Part shown: piece after piece, positions 1 to 8,908 of the stretch
Numbering within the stretch: position 1 is the first letter of the stretch
Layout of the letters: each line of letters begins with the position of its first letter
Assembly (NCBI GenBank): GCA_964425215.1
Contig: CAYRLW010000015.1
Span: forward strand, 1 to 64,000
Length of the DNA stretch: 64,000 nucleotides
Direction of reading: 5' to 3'
Source: CAYRLW01 sp964425215
GTDB lineage: Bacteria; Spirochaetota; Spirochaetia; Treponematales; Breznakiellaceae
Program-made: the position numbers and the translations under genes
The notes under the pieces: model-generated
What the model was told of the DNA's origin: nothing
The model's database searches: none
The model's input: the letters and a program-made list of their open reading frames with translations, nothing else

Positions 1-860
1 AGGGCCATACCCTTTAAGTACCAGGCGGAGACATCATTTCTGTTTCCCGCGATGACCTGATCCGCCAGACGGGCCGCGTCCTCAAACTTGGACGACCGGT
101 ACCGAACCACCGCTAAAAGTGAAGTAGCGGCGGGAAAGGATGGCCGAAGGGTCAACGCGGCCTCTAAATTTTTAGCCGCCCTATCCAAGCGGCCAGCGGA
201 GGAATCCAAGTAGGCGCTGTAATAGTAGATCCTCGGATCATCGGGGTGCTGGGCCAAGGCCCGATCGGCGTAATTTTTTGCCCCCTCCGCATCCCCCAGG
301 GACCCCAACACCAGGGCCAAGGCCAGAAGAGCCTTCCGGTCATCGGGGTAGCGGCGGACCACTTCCCGGTACTTTTGCGCCGCAGTACCCGATTTTCCCC
401 GAGCGATATCCAATTCCGCCGCCGCGAACAGGGCATCCCTATTGTAGGGTTCCCGGGAAAGGATATCCGTGAGCACCGAAGCGGCGGAATCCAGTTGTCC
501 CGAAGCGATAAGGATGAGGGCTTCCAAGTTAGCCGCCGACGTATCTCCCCGGGCTAAGGATCGGGCTTTCCGAATCCAGATAAGGGCCTGGTCGTATTCT
601 CCCAGCTGGTAGTAACACTCCGCCAGGGCGGAGATGCTATCCACGTGGGAGGGGTTTAGCCTTAGGGCTTCTAAAAACGCTTCCGCAGCGCCGTACCAAT
701 CCTCTTGGATCATGGCTTGACGCCCCTGATCGTACCGGGAAAGGACCGAAGAAGTCGAACTACCATCGGTTCCGCCGGCGGTTTGGGCGGCCAAAGGAAT
801 AAGGACTAAACCGGAAAAACAAAAAACAAAAAAAAGAGAACGGATAGAAGGATGATTCAT
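1..860 (-). CDS. TPR-repeat exported protein, C-terminus outside the window
   Basis: The frame is open from an ATG at 860 to the window edge (about 286 codons), so the 3' end is missing. The N-terminus has a signal peptide: a basic start, a hydrophobic core (LFFVFCFSGLVLIP) and an LAAQ-type cleavage region. The rest is a run of tetratricopeptide-like helical pairs, for example AEAFLEALRLNPSHVDSISA, with recurring Leu/Ala/Tyr spacing and 'NP', 'YPDD', 'HPDD' turns. TPR proteins act as protein-binding scaffolds; here it would be periplasmic. The start overlaps the stop of the CorC-like gene (ATGA, 857-860), so it is the last visible gene of the phoH-pgpH-ybeY-corC chain and is probably translationally coupled. 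Its partner cannot be read from the sequence. Confidence 0.85.
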   Translation of the reverse strand, partial: MNHPSIRSLFFVFCFSGLVLIPLAAQTAGGTDGSSTSSVLSRYDQGRQAMIQEDWYGAAEAFLEALRLNPSHVDSISALAECYYQLGEYDQALIWIRKARSLARGDTSAANLEALILIASGQLDSAASVLTDILSREPYNRDALFAAAELDIARGKSGTAAQKYREVVRRYPDDRKALLALALVLGSLGDAEGAKNYADRALAQHPDDPRIYYYSAYLDSSAGRLDRAAKNLEAALTLRPSFPAATSLLAVVRYRSSKFEDAARLADQVIAGNRNDVSAWYLKGMA

Positions 861-1642
861 AGGTTTTCCTCGGCCCGATGGAGTACGATTTTTACCGTAT
901 TAATTTTATGGCCCTCCATATCCTGGATGATAAAATCATGGCCCCCGTAGCGGGCTTTTTCGTACTTAACCGGAATTTTCCCAAAAAGATCGAAGACAAA
1001 GCCTCCCAGGGTATCAAAATCCTCCGCAGGCAGGGTAATTCCAATTTCTTCCGCCAGATCGTCCAAATTAAGACGGGCATCGCAAAGGTAGACCCCTTCG
1101 CCGATCTTTATAATATCCTCCCGTTCGTTGTCAAATTCATCCTGAATATCCCCCACAATTTCCTCGATGATGTCTTCCATACAGACAATCCCCGAAACGC
1201 CGCCGTATTCGTCCACCGCCACGGCGATATGAACCCGTCGGCGGCGCAATTCCCGCAAAAGGTCGTCGATGTGTTTCGATTCGGGCACAAAAAATGGTTT
1301 TCGAGCTAAAGAAGGAATATCCAGTTCCTGGTTCTGAACCAAGGACCGAAGCACGTCTTTGACGTATAAAATTCCTACCACGTTATCAATCGTATCCTTA
1401 TAGACGGGAAATCGAGAATGACCGCTGTCCAGAATACGCTGGAGCAGCTCTTCCCGTTCCCCATCCACGGGAAGAAAAACCGTGTCGATCCGGGGGACCA
1501 TGACTTCCTTAACCGTCGTATCCGAGAGTTCCACCACCCCCCTAATCATTTCCTTTTGTTCGGTTTCTAAATTTTGGAATTCGGGGCTCTCGGATGGATC
1601 GATGGGCTTTTTTAATTTGGAGAATAGGTTACGCAGGTTCAT
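857..1642 (-). CDS. CBS-domain CorC/HlyC (TlyC-like) protein
   Basis: 261 residues: a short lead, a pair of CBS motifs (about residues 45-165, with SRFPVYKDTIDNVVGILYVKD and VAVDEYGGVSGIVCMEDIIEEIVGDI) and a C-terminal CorC_HlyC transporter-associated domain (about 180-255). It lacks the membrane DUF21 domain, so it is the soluble CorC/TlyC type. Such proteins are linked to Mg2+/Co2+ efflux (E. coli CorC) and were once called haemolysins. The CBS pair binds adenosyl ligands in the family. The start overlaps the ybeY stop by ATGA, and ybeY-corC pairing is common in bacteria. A membrane-bound relative lies at 47329-48675. Family assignment is firm; the transported ion or partner is not known. 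Confidence 0.9.
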   Translation of the reverse strand: MNLRNLFSKLKKPIDPSESPEFQNLETEQKEMIRGVVELSDTTVKEVMVPRIDTVFLPVDGEREELLQRILDSGHSRFPVYKDTIDNVVGILYVKDVLRSLVQNQELDIPSLARKPFFVPESKHIDDLLRELRRRRVHIAVAVDEYGGVSGIVCMEDIIEEIVGDIQDEFDNEREDIIKIGEGVYLCDARLNLDDLAEEIGITLPAEDFDTLGGFVFDLFGKIPVKYEKARYGGHDFIIQDMEGHKINTVKIVLHRAEENL

Positions 1643-2097
1643 GGGAGAATACGCTCCTCAGAGAAACGCTTTAAAATATCTTCCTGTACTTTTAACATGG
1701 GTTCATCCGGATCGTTGGTCCGGTGATCCTGACCTTCCAAATGTAGGATGCCATGGATTATCAAACGCCGTAATTCCTCGTCCGGGGAAACCTTAAAATA
1801 TTGAGCGTTAAGGTTTAAGGTATCGAGGGATACGACGATATCCCCCGCTAAAAAACGGGTCCCCGCCTCCTCATCCTCCATCGGTTCCCCCAGTTCAAAG
1901 GATAAAACATCGGTGCTTTCATCCTTTCCTCTGTAGTGGCTGTTCAATTCCCGAATGGTGGAGTCATCGCAGAGGACCACCGACAGATCCCAATTCCGAT
2001 GATCCAGGTGGTCCAACACTTTTTCCGCGAAACGTTCAAGCCGGTCGATCCATGGGGGAGTATCGATTCCCGTTACCTGTACCTCTACCCGGTTCAT
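1639..2097 (-). CDS. ybeY: Endoribonuclease YbeY (16S rRNA maturation)
   Basis: 152 residues, the normal length of the UPF0054/YbeY family. The zinc-binding signature H-G-x-L-H-L-x-G-x-D-H is intact, with His115, His119 and His125, and the preceding STDVLSFELGEP block is also typical. YbeY is a metal-dependent single-strand RNase needed for 16S 3'-end maturation and 70S quality control. The gene starts within the stop of pgpH (ATGA) and ends in the start of corC (ATGA), which fits the widespread phoH-pgpH-ybeY cluster. Confidence 0.95.
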   Translation of the reverse strand: MNRVEVQVTGIDTPPWIDRLERFAEKVLDHLDHRNWDLSVVLCDDSTIRELNSHYRGKDESTDVLSFELGEPMEDEEAGTRFLAGDIVVSLDTLNLNAQYFKVSPDEELRRLIIHGILHLEGQDHRTNDPDEPMLKVQEDILKRFSEERILP

Positions 2098-4313
2098 AGG
2101 GGAATCTCCTTGGGACTCTTGGGATACTCGATCCGGGAATGGTAATGCCCCGCCAAAACACGGACAAAGGCGTTTTTTATGGTTTCCAAATCCCGAAACG
2201 TGAGTTCCGACTCCACAAGCTGTCCCTGTTCAAACTTTGACATAATCAACTCTTGAACGAATTTTTCAAGCCGCGTCATGGTGGGCTTTTTCAAAGTTCG
2301 AACCGCCGCCTCCACCGTATCCGCCAGCATGACCACCGCCGATTCCTTTGTGCGGGGCGGAGATCCGGGGTAGGCAAAATCTTCGGCGTTCACCTGGTCT
2401 TCCTTTTTTAACGCGGCGTTGTAAAACCAGCTGATGACCGAATTGCCGTGGTGCTCGGCGATTATATCCACAATTTCCTTGGGCAGACCTAGCCGTCGGG
2501 CCTTTTCAATCCCCAATTTTACGTGACTCCGGATGACCGTGGCCGAAAGTCGGGGGGCTATTTCCTCGTGTTTATTGTAGGCCGCCTGATTTTCCACAAA
2601 GTAATCCGGCTGATCCATTTTTCCAATATCGTGATAGTAGGCTCCCACCCGGGCGATTAAAGCGTTGGCTCCAATTTCCCGGCACGCCGCTTCGGCCAAA
2701 TTGGCCACCGTGACGGAATGGCTGTAGGTACCCGGAGCGCTGGTCAACAAACGCTTGAGCATGGGCGAGTTAAGATCCGATAATTCCATCAGCCTAAAGG
2801 TGGTGGTGGCGTTCAAAGCCTGTTCTAAAAGGGGCAAAAAACCTAGGACAAACATGCCGCAGGAAAGGCCGTTAAAGGCCGCCCAAAAGATAGTCGGAGC
2901 AAAATCCTGCCACGAGGAACGGGCCAATAGGAGCACCGCCAGGGCGGTAAAGGAGTTTGCCAGGGAGATTAGAAACCCCGCTTTGACCAAATCCATCCGC
3001 CGTTCGGCCCCCTGAAGGATATAGGCCCCTACCATACCGGAGCCCAGGGCAAAAATAAACGCGGATGGATCGAAGGCCCCGGAAACGAAGGCCGCCACGG
3101 GTAATGAAATAGCCACAGCCAAGGCCACCCGGGGACCCATCAGCACCGCCGGCAACATTACCACCAACGCGGTGGGTAAAAATATAGACGAGGGGAAAAA
3201 ATCAAAACTGACTATTACTCGGCTCGCGAAGACCGCGCCCACCATATACGCCGTCGTAAGGCCCGAAAGCAGATACACCTCCGTGGGCTTTAAAAGCCGT
3301 CCGATGACCCGGGGGTTCACCAGATAAATAAAAAACCCGAATACGAGTAGAAGCACCAGGATTTGACCGATCACGTGGGCGGGATCGCTTTTAGTAAGGG
3401 ACAGCCCTAGGGCCCGCAGACGGATCATATCGTCCTTCGACACGATAAATCCCTTTTTAATAATCCTATCGCCCCGTTCTATCTGTTTAACCACCGGTTC
3501 AACCCTGGATCGGCTTTCTTCTAGACGCTGGGCCGTATCGTCGGAGGAAAAGAAAACATTTTCCGAAATAAAAGGCATCAATAGACCCTGGGCAAGGTTA
3601 GCGAAGGAGGTAGGATAGGCTCCACCCTTGCTGACTTCTACAATCCGGTCCCGGACGCTCTGCAGGGTAACCACCTTGGAGTAGGGAATCCGTTCCCGTT
3701 CGATTCGGCCTTCATTTTTGCGTATCAATTCCACCGTATCGGGGTTGTAAACGTCCAAACCCGATTTGGGAAGGGAAAAAATACCCCCATCCAGGATGAT
3801 TTTTAAGACCGATTCCCCATAATCTAGGAATTTGAGCCGGGAAGGACTTCTAAACAGGGCGTCTAAGGTATCCTTGGAAAACAGGCCGGGAAATTCAGCC
3901 TGCATGGCCAATTTAAAAGCCTCGGCGGAGGAATTCTTGGTAAAAAGAGATCGGGATAGGGAAGAAAACCGACGATAAAAGGCCAGGGAATCCCGGGACG
4001 CGCTGTCGGAAAATCGGAAGACCGCCGGCACGAGCCGCTCTTCCGCCTCCCGCCGCAGTTGCGTAGCGTCTTCGTCCACGTAGGAAATGGACCGTTCGGC
4101 CACCACATCCCGGTCCGCCACCCGACCGACTTCAAACTCCCTCAGTTCTCCGGCTAATTTTGGATCCGACAGAGGCCCGCTGGTGATGAAAAATAGGGAA
4201 ATGAGAAACCCCGCCGCCGCGGCCGCCGTGGGACCGGGGCGTAAAAAAGAAGGCCGCAGTTTCCCTAAAAATGAGTCCAAGGTGGAATATTCGCTATTTC
4301 GTTTCACGATCAT
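2094..4313 (-). CDS. pgpH: 7TM-HD family membrane phosphohydrolase (PgpH/YqfF-like)
   Basis: 739 residues. The order is an N-terminal membrane anchor (about 25-45), a long extracytoplasmic 7TMR-HD extracellular domain (about 50-300), a bundle of seven membrane segments (about 310-500) and a cytoplasmic HD domain (about 520-700). The HD metal site appears complete: HSVTVANLAEAACREIG, then GAYYHDIGKMDQPDYF, and later the AEHHG box. Family members hydrolyse c-di-AMP (Listeria PgpH), so a c-di-AMP phosphodiesterase role is likely but inferred. The 5' end overlaps phoH by 20 bases and the stop overlaps the ybeY start. Confidence 0.9.
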   Translation of the reverse strand: MIVKRNSEYSTLDSFLGKLRPSFLRPGPTAAAAAGFLISLFFITSGPLSDPKLAGELREFEVGRVADRDVVAERSISYVDEDATQLRREAEERLVPAVFRFSDSASRDSLAFYRRFSSLSRSLFTKNSSAEAFKLAMQAEFPGLFSKDTLDALFRSPSRLKFLDYGESVLKIILDGGIFSLPKSGLDVYNPDTVELIRKNEGRIERERIPYSKVVTLQSVRDRIVEVSKGGAYPTSFANLAQGLLMPFISENVFFSSDDTAQRLEESRSRVEPVVKQIERGDRIIKKGFIVSKDDMIRLRALGLSLTKSDPAHVIGQILVLLLVFGFFIYLVNPRVIGRLLKPTEVYLLSGLTTAYMVGAVFASRVIVSFDFFPSSIFLPTALVVMLPAVLMGPRVALAVAISLPVAAFVSGAFDPSAFIFALGSGMVGAYILQGAERRMDLVKAGFLISLANSFTALAVLLLARSSWQDFAPTIFWAAFNGLSCGMFVLGFLPLLEQALNATTTFRLMELSDLNSPMLKRLLTSAPGTYSHSVTVANLAEAACREIGANALIARVGAYYHDIGKMDQPDYFVENQAAYNKHEEIAPRLSATVIRSHVKLGIEKARRLGLPKEIVDIIAEHHGNSVISWFYNAALKKEDQVNAEDFAYPGSPPRTKESAVVMLADTVEAAVRTLKKPTMTRLEKFVQELIMSKFEQGQLVESELTFRDLETIKNAFVRVLAGHYHSRIEYPKSPKEIPL

Positions 4314-5268
4314 ACGCTTGAATGATCTTTTTGATCAAAGGATTTCGTACCACATCACCCGTATTTAAATAGGCCGTATACAACCCCTCCACATCCTTTA
4401 AAATAGAAAGGGCGTGGATCAGCCCCGAATCCACACGCCGAGGCAGGTCTACCTGGGTTGTATCACCGGTTACAATGGCCTGGGATTTTTCACCGATCCG
4501 GGTTAAAAACATTTTCATCTGTTCCTTGGTGGTGTTTTGGGCTTCGTCCAAAATGACCACGCAATCGTTCAGGCTCCGTCCCCGCATATACGCCAAGGGG
4601 GCGATCTCTATGGCCCGGTTTTCTTCCATCCGCCGTATCATTTCGTAGGGAACCAGAGCTTCCATGGCGTCGTACAGGGGCTTTAGGTAGGGATTGATTT
4701 TTTGAGCCAAATCCCCGGGCAAAAAACCTAAACTTTCTCCCGCTTCCACCACCGGCCGGGTTAAAATAAGCTTTCGCCGTTTCTTGCCCAGCACCAGGCG
4801 CAGAGCCTCGGCCACCGCCAAAAACGTCTTCCCCGTCCCCGCGGGACCGACGCAAAACACGATATCGTGGTTTCTAATCCCCTGAATATACGCCGCCTGG
4901 TTCAAGGTTCGGGGGTAGACCCGGCCGTACCCGTTGGGAATTTGTATCACCGCGTCCCGCAGGGGATCCACGGGGGATGCACCTTCCGCGCCATCGGCGG
5001 AAGTATCGGTAATGGCACCCGCCACGGCTTTGACAAATTCCGGAGAAGGATGTTCCCCCGATTTGACCGCGGCGATGAGACTATCGATAACCGCTCTACA
5101 ACGCTGTTGACCCTTTTCGTCCAACCCTTCCAAGCGCAATTCGTTGCCCCGGGCGGCTATGCGTCCACCAACGGTTCCTTCGATTAAACGAAGGTTGCCG
5201 TCGTTGGCTCCGCAAACCCCCGTTACTAGGTCTTGATTATCCAGAACTATGGTTATGCTCTCGTCCAA
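4294..5268 (-). CDS. phoH: PhoH-family ATPase
   Basis: 324 residues, normal for PhoH/YbeZ. An N-terminal KH-like region is followed by the nucleotide-binding domain with Walker A GPAGTGKT (141-148) and Walker B VVILDEAQ (237-244). The start is TTG at 5268, chosen because an AGAGG box lies about 8 bases upstream and a good promoter precedes it. PhoH proteins are predicted ATPases or helicases that act with YbeY in RNA metabolism. This is the first gene of the chain running down to the window edge. The 3' end overlaps pgpH by 20 bases. Confidence 0.92.
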   Translation of the reverse strand: MDESITIVLDNQDLVTGVCGANDGNLRLIEGTVGGRIAARGNELRLEGLDEKGQQRCRAVIDSLIAAVKSGEHPSPEFVKAVAGAITDTSADGAEGASPVDPLRDAVIQIPNGYGRVYPRTLNQAAYIQGIRNHDIVFCVGPAGTGKTFLAVAEALRLVLGKKRRKLILTRPVVEAGESLGFLPGDLAQKINPYLKPLYDAMEALVPYEMIRRMEENRAIEIAPLAYMRGRSLNDCVVILDEAQNTTKEQMKMFLTRIGEKSQAIVTGDTTQVDLPRRVDSGLIHALSILKDVEGLYTAYLNTGDVVRNPLIKKIIQAYDRETK

Positions 5269-5287
5269 AAAGAACCTCTACCGTAAA

Positions 5288-5316
5288 AGTGTATAGACCC
5301 CTTTCGTCGAAGTCAA
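5288..5316 (-). promoter_or_regulatory. Probable sigma-70 promoter of the phoH operon
   Basis: On the minus strand the -35 box is TTGACT (5316-5311), the spacer is 17 bases and the -10 box is TACACT (5293-5288). Transcription would start near 5281, about 12 bases before the TTG codon of phoH. The -35 box directly abuts the end of the repeat element at 5317-5475. Confidence 0.55.
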
Positions 5317-5475
5317 CTAGGAGCCCCTCGGGCTGGTTGATTTTTTAAGACCCCAGGATACCTCTTAACCCCTAAAAATATCGATAAAATCGGTTCCTTT
5401 GGAGGTTTTCAAGGTAAAAATCGCGGTGACAGACAATTTTTTTATGAAAAACGGACCAGCCCGACAGGTTCCTCG
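5317..5475 (-). repeat. Intergenic inverted-repeat element, copy C (159 bp)
   Basis: Read on the minus strand this 159-base segment aligns along its length with the elements at 35745-35903 and 61941-62098. It shares the GTCGG..TGGTCCG left block, the block ATTTTTACCTTG with copy A, a CCAAAGGA block and the right end ATCAACCAGCCC...GGCTCCTAG. Its ends are imperfect inverted repeats of about 21 bases (17 of 21 match). It fills most of the 250-base gap between phoH and lptD. No ORF is visible in it. Confidence 0.7.
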
Positions 5476-5518
5476 GTTAGTTCGACCATTACCGATTCTA
5501 GCCTACCGTTTCGGCAAC

Positions 5519-8500
5519 CTATTTTATATAAAACCCCGTATAATCCGAGGCTACTTCCGTTTTTATTTCCGTTATGGGCACCCATTGAACCAAGAAAGAG
5601 ACCTGGGTGTTAAACTTGTACCGGAACGGAGCGGTGGTGGTATCCAAATAGGGGACCAAATCCACCCCTAACTTGGCGTTCCAATCTCCTAGATAGTGGG
5701 TAGCCCCAAAACTAAGGGCTTTTAACTTAAAGCCCGAACTTTTTCGTAGCTCCTCGTTGTCAAACCGGAATGAGTTCACCAAATCGAACCATATATTCTG
5801 CTGTCCCGGCAGGTCCACCGGCGTATCCCACCAGGGTAAACTCTGGATATACCTGAAAACCACCGGATTTTGGGATTTAGCGCTAAAGGATACATCGAGA
5901 AATTGGGCTACTTTTACCGTGGTACCCAGGGAAAAAAACAGGCTTGAATAGGTGTAGCGTTGAAGATCCAAGGATACATTGGAGTTTATATCGATGGAAT
6001 AGGTAAACCGATCCCGCCACAGGGGCTCGCCCTTGATCGAATTCGTGTAGCCCAGGGTAAAACTCTTGGGGCGCAGTTGCTGGGTACCGACCACGGCCTT
6101 CCATCCGTACAGGGGGTCTAAATCGTACTTGTTATCGTAGGCCGCCGTAAACGTGGAGGTTAATCCCCCATAGGTGGCGGAAGAAACGAGACTGGTAAAT
6201 TGACCCAATTCGGGATCGTAAATTCCCGACTGGGAAAGGTTTCTCTGGTTGCCAAAATCCACGGTTTCGGAAAAGGAAACGGGTTTATAGATCGGATCCC
6301 CCAGGGGGTCAAATACCGACGCGGAAGCCCGGGTTGTGGATAGCCAAGCGCGGAGGGCTGTGGTTCCGTACACCGTAGGATCCCTTGGAGGCAGGTCCGC
6401 CGACAGGGAAAGATTTTGAGGTTTATCCCGTACGAGGGCTTCCAGGTTAAACGCTAAATAATGTTTTTCTATATCGTTTTTTGTCCAGCTTCCGTATTGA
6501 ACGTCCCACACCGGATCTTGGGAGGTCCCTGTAAACACCGATTTGGCTAAAAGGCCCTTTAGGTTGTACTGAATATTCGTGCCCCCCCACACGGGGTCCT
6601 GGCTAAAGGGCTTCTGCGTAACCGCCAGTTCTGAAGCGGTGGTAAAATAGGTGCCGTTATAGGCCCGCAGTTTGGCGGCGTCCAATTCTGCGGGGGTGTC
6701 AAACTCCTCGGCCTGCTCGTTTAGGTAGGAATAACCCTGGACCGCCGCCGTTCCGGACAAGGTGAGGGCCGTGGAGAGGGCCAGGTTAGGATCGGTAACC
6801 GTAACGGTGGTACTGCCGGAATTTTTAAGGGTGGTCAAAACAGAGGACACTTGATTCCACGCCACCTTATTCGCCTCGGTCCAATTCTCCTGGGAGGACC
6901 GGAATTGCAATTCCGAAGCCATGGCGGGAGTAAAGGCGTAGTCCACCGCGAAGTGGAGCGGTGAATCCTTGAAAGTTGTATCGAATTTTTGGGAAAGGGC
7001 CGGCGGTGATAGAATTGAACCGAGGCTATCCGCAGGATTCGAAAGAACTGAGGCTCCCGGATCAATCGATGAATCTTCCTTCCAGGGGGAGCGGGGCGGA
7101 GCCCAGTCTTTTAATGGATCCCCAGTGGTTGCTCCCTTTTGCGTTCCCGCTGAGGGACTGGGACTTTCGTAGGGCCGCCCCGTGACCGACGCGGTAAGAG
7201 AAAAGAGGGTAAATTTATCGGGATAGAAGAAGGTTCGGTTGGGGGAGCTAGAGTCGGCGCTGTACAGGGTGGAAGATCGGGTGTTAAAGGTTACGTAACT
7301 CGTGGCGTTGGTAATAGCGAGGGTATTAACGTAAGGTTTTAGGCTTCCCACGGGGAATTGGGTGGTATCGCTGATCCGCCATTCGTAGGAAGGAAGGACC
7401 GGGACGGTGCTGGAAGCCACCGTGGAGGTGGTGGATTGGTTTAACATACTGAACCAATCCATGGCTTCCGATCGGTTCATAAAATCCTGTTCCACGTAGG
7501 GATCGGCGTAGAAGGGGAAGGACCAGATCAAGTTTGTGGTGTCGGTCTTTACGGAACCCGACGCTTTAATCCGATACCGGAAGGGTATCTCATAAAGAAA
7601 GAATTTACTCGTATTCCAATCGCTCTGGGGGGAATAGGCCGTAAAGGGAGAATAATAATTAGAACCTATTTGATACACCGTCCGGGTAAGCCCAAGCCCC
7701 GCCTCCAGGTTCGTAGGGCCCAGGACTCCCCTTTTGGGGATTATCAAATTGGTCCCCAGGTATCCGCCCAGGTTGGTATACGCGTCGAAAAGAACCGACA
7801 AGCTCGTTTCGTCGGAATTTTTTACCCGTTTCCCTGTACTCCGTAAAAAGATACCCTCCTGTTTCCGTTCCGTCTCCGCACTGGAGCCCAGTATTTTGGT
7901 GATAGAACTTTCGCTGGAAGAGCTCGCCTTAGGTCGCCCCAGCAGGTACGTGGTAGTTTGCACAAAGGTACCTTCCCGGGACCGGAACCCCAAGACGGGA
8001 TGAAAAACTACTTCGTCCCCCGGAAGGTAAAAAAAAGGGATGTACAGTACGGGGACCTCGCCGACCTTGAGGATCCCGTTTAAAATAGCCCAATCGGAGC
8101 CCGGTAAAAGCCACAGTTTGGACGCGTTGATAGACCAATACTGGTCTTCCGTTTTGGCATTGCCGATTACCGCGTCCTTGAGTACCGTAACGTCATCGGC
8201 GGAACGGGAAATTAAATCCCCCGCGAACCGGTAGGCCGTCTCTTGCCCCGTCAACGACCGTTCGGAAACCCCATGGATAAAAACCCCCGACCAATTGTCC
8301 ACATTGATTACCAGGGATTCGCCCTTAAAGGTTTCTACCGTTCCCCCACCCTCTTTGGTATATTCCACGTTCCCCGTGGCGGAAAGACTGTTACTCGTCC
8401 GGTTATAGAGGATTTCATTGGCCGAAAGACGGTACACCGTTTCCCCATCTTTTAGCGTCAGGACCACGTTTCCCGAAAGACGGGCGTACTCTTCGTTTAC

Positions 8501-8908
8501 CACCTTCAGGGTAAAATATTCGCTGTTCCTGGCCGACTCGATGGTGATCGTCTTAGCGGTTTCCTGGGCACCCTGATTACCCGGGGCTGGCTTTCCCGTG
8601 GCGGGACTCGAGACGGTGCCCGACACCGGGGGAGCCACCGTAATGCCGTAATAGGAACGGAGCCGGTCAGCCAATTCCTGGGCGGTGCCCCCCTCGCTTA
8701 ACCCTAAACGGCGGCACCATTGGACCAGTTCCAGCAGGGTGCTGGTACGGATATCCATTTCCGTAACGTCCGGGACCACCGAATCGGAGCTTTGGGGGAA
8801 CTGGGTTCCCGAAGCAGAAAGGTCTTGAGCCCCGAGGGAAAAGGTACCGAGGAGCCCCATGAGGAAGCAAACCAAACTTACGCCAAACCGATCCCGGGGG
8901 AACCTCAT
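5519..8908 (-). CDS. LptD/OstA-like outer-membrane beta-barrel protein
   Basis: 1129 residues. A signal peptide (about 1-27, hydrophobic core SLVCFLMGLLGTFSLG) is followed by a Ser/Pro-rich linker. Next comes an OstA/LptA-like beta-jellyroll domain (about 120-280, with the repeated 'A..VVLTLKDG', 'SATGNVEYT' and 'GESLVINV' strands). The long remainder has alternating aromatic/polar strands typical of an LptD-type outer-membrane barrel, ending in an aromatic-rich C-terminus (YTGFYIK). In proteobacteria LptD inserts LPS; treponemes lack classical LPS but keep a homologue, so the cargo is unknown. The ATG at 8908 overlaps the uvrA stop (ATGA) and has GGAGG 7 bases upstream, so it is co-expressed with uvrA. 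The lptD gene symbol is withheld because the function is uncertain. Confidence 0.8.
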   Translation of the reverse strand: MRFPRDRFGVSLVCFLMGLLGTFSLGAQDLSASGTQFPQSSDSVVPDVTEMDIRTSTLLELVQWCRRLGLSEGGTAQELADRLRSYYGITVAPPVSGTVSSPATGKPAPGNQGAQETAKTITIESARNSEYFTLKVVNEEYARLSGNVVLTLKDGETVYRLSANEILYNRTSNSLSATGNVEYTKEGGGTVETFKGESLVINVDNWSGVFIHGVSERSLTGQETAYRFAGDLISRSADDVTVLKDAVIGNAKTEDQYWSINASKLWLLPGSDWAILNGILKVGEVPVLYIPFFYLPGDEVVFHPVLGFRSREGTFVQTTTYLLGRPKASSSSESSITKILGSSAETERKQEGIFLRSTGKRVKNSDETSLSVLFDAYTNLGGYLGTNLIIPKRGVLGPTNLEAGLGLTRTVYQIGSNYYSPFTAYSPQSDWNTSKFFLYEIPFRYRIKASGSVKTDTTNLIWSFPFYADPYVEQDFMNRSEAMDWFSMLNQSTTSTVASSTVPVLPSYEWRISDTTQFPVGSLKPYVNTLAITNATSYVTFNTRSSTLYSADSSSPNRTFFYPDKFTLFSLTASVTGRPYESPSPSAGTQKGATTGDPLKDWAPPRSPWKEDSSIDPGASVLSNPADSLGSILSPPALSQKFDTTFKDSPLHFAVDYAFTPAMASELQFRSSQENWTEANKVAWNQVSSVLTTLKNSGSTTVTVTDPNLALSTALTLSGTAAVQGYSYLNEQAEEFDTPAELDAAKLRAYNGTYFTTASELAVTQKPFSQDPVWGGTNIQYNLKGLLAKSVFTGTSQDPVWDVQYGSWTKNDIEKHYLAFNLEALVRDKPQNLSLSADLPPRDPTVYGTTALRAWLSTTRASASVFDPLGDPIYKPVSFSETVDFGNQRNLSQSGIYDPELGQFTSLVSSATYGGLTSTFTAAYDNKYDLDPLYGWKAVVGTQQLRPKSFTLGYTNSIKGEPLWRDRFTYSIDINSNVSLDLQRYTYSSLFFSLGTTVKVAQFLDVSFSAKSQNPVVFRYIQSLPWWDTPVDLPGQQNIWFDLVNSFRFDNEELRKSSGFKLKALSFGATHYLGDWNAKLGVDLVPYLDTTTAPFRYKFNTQVSFLVQWVPITEIKTEVASDYTGFYIK

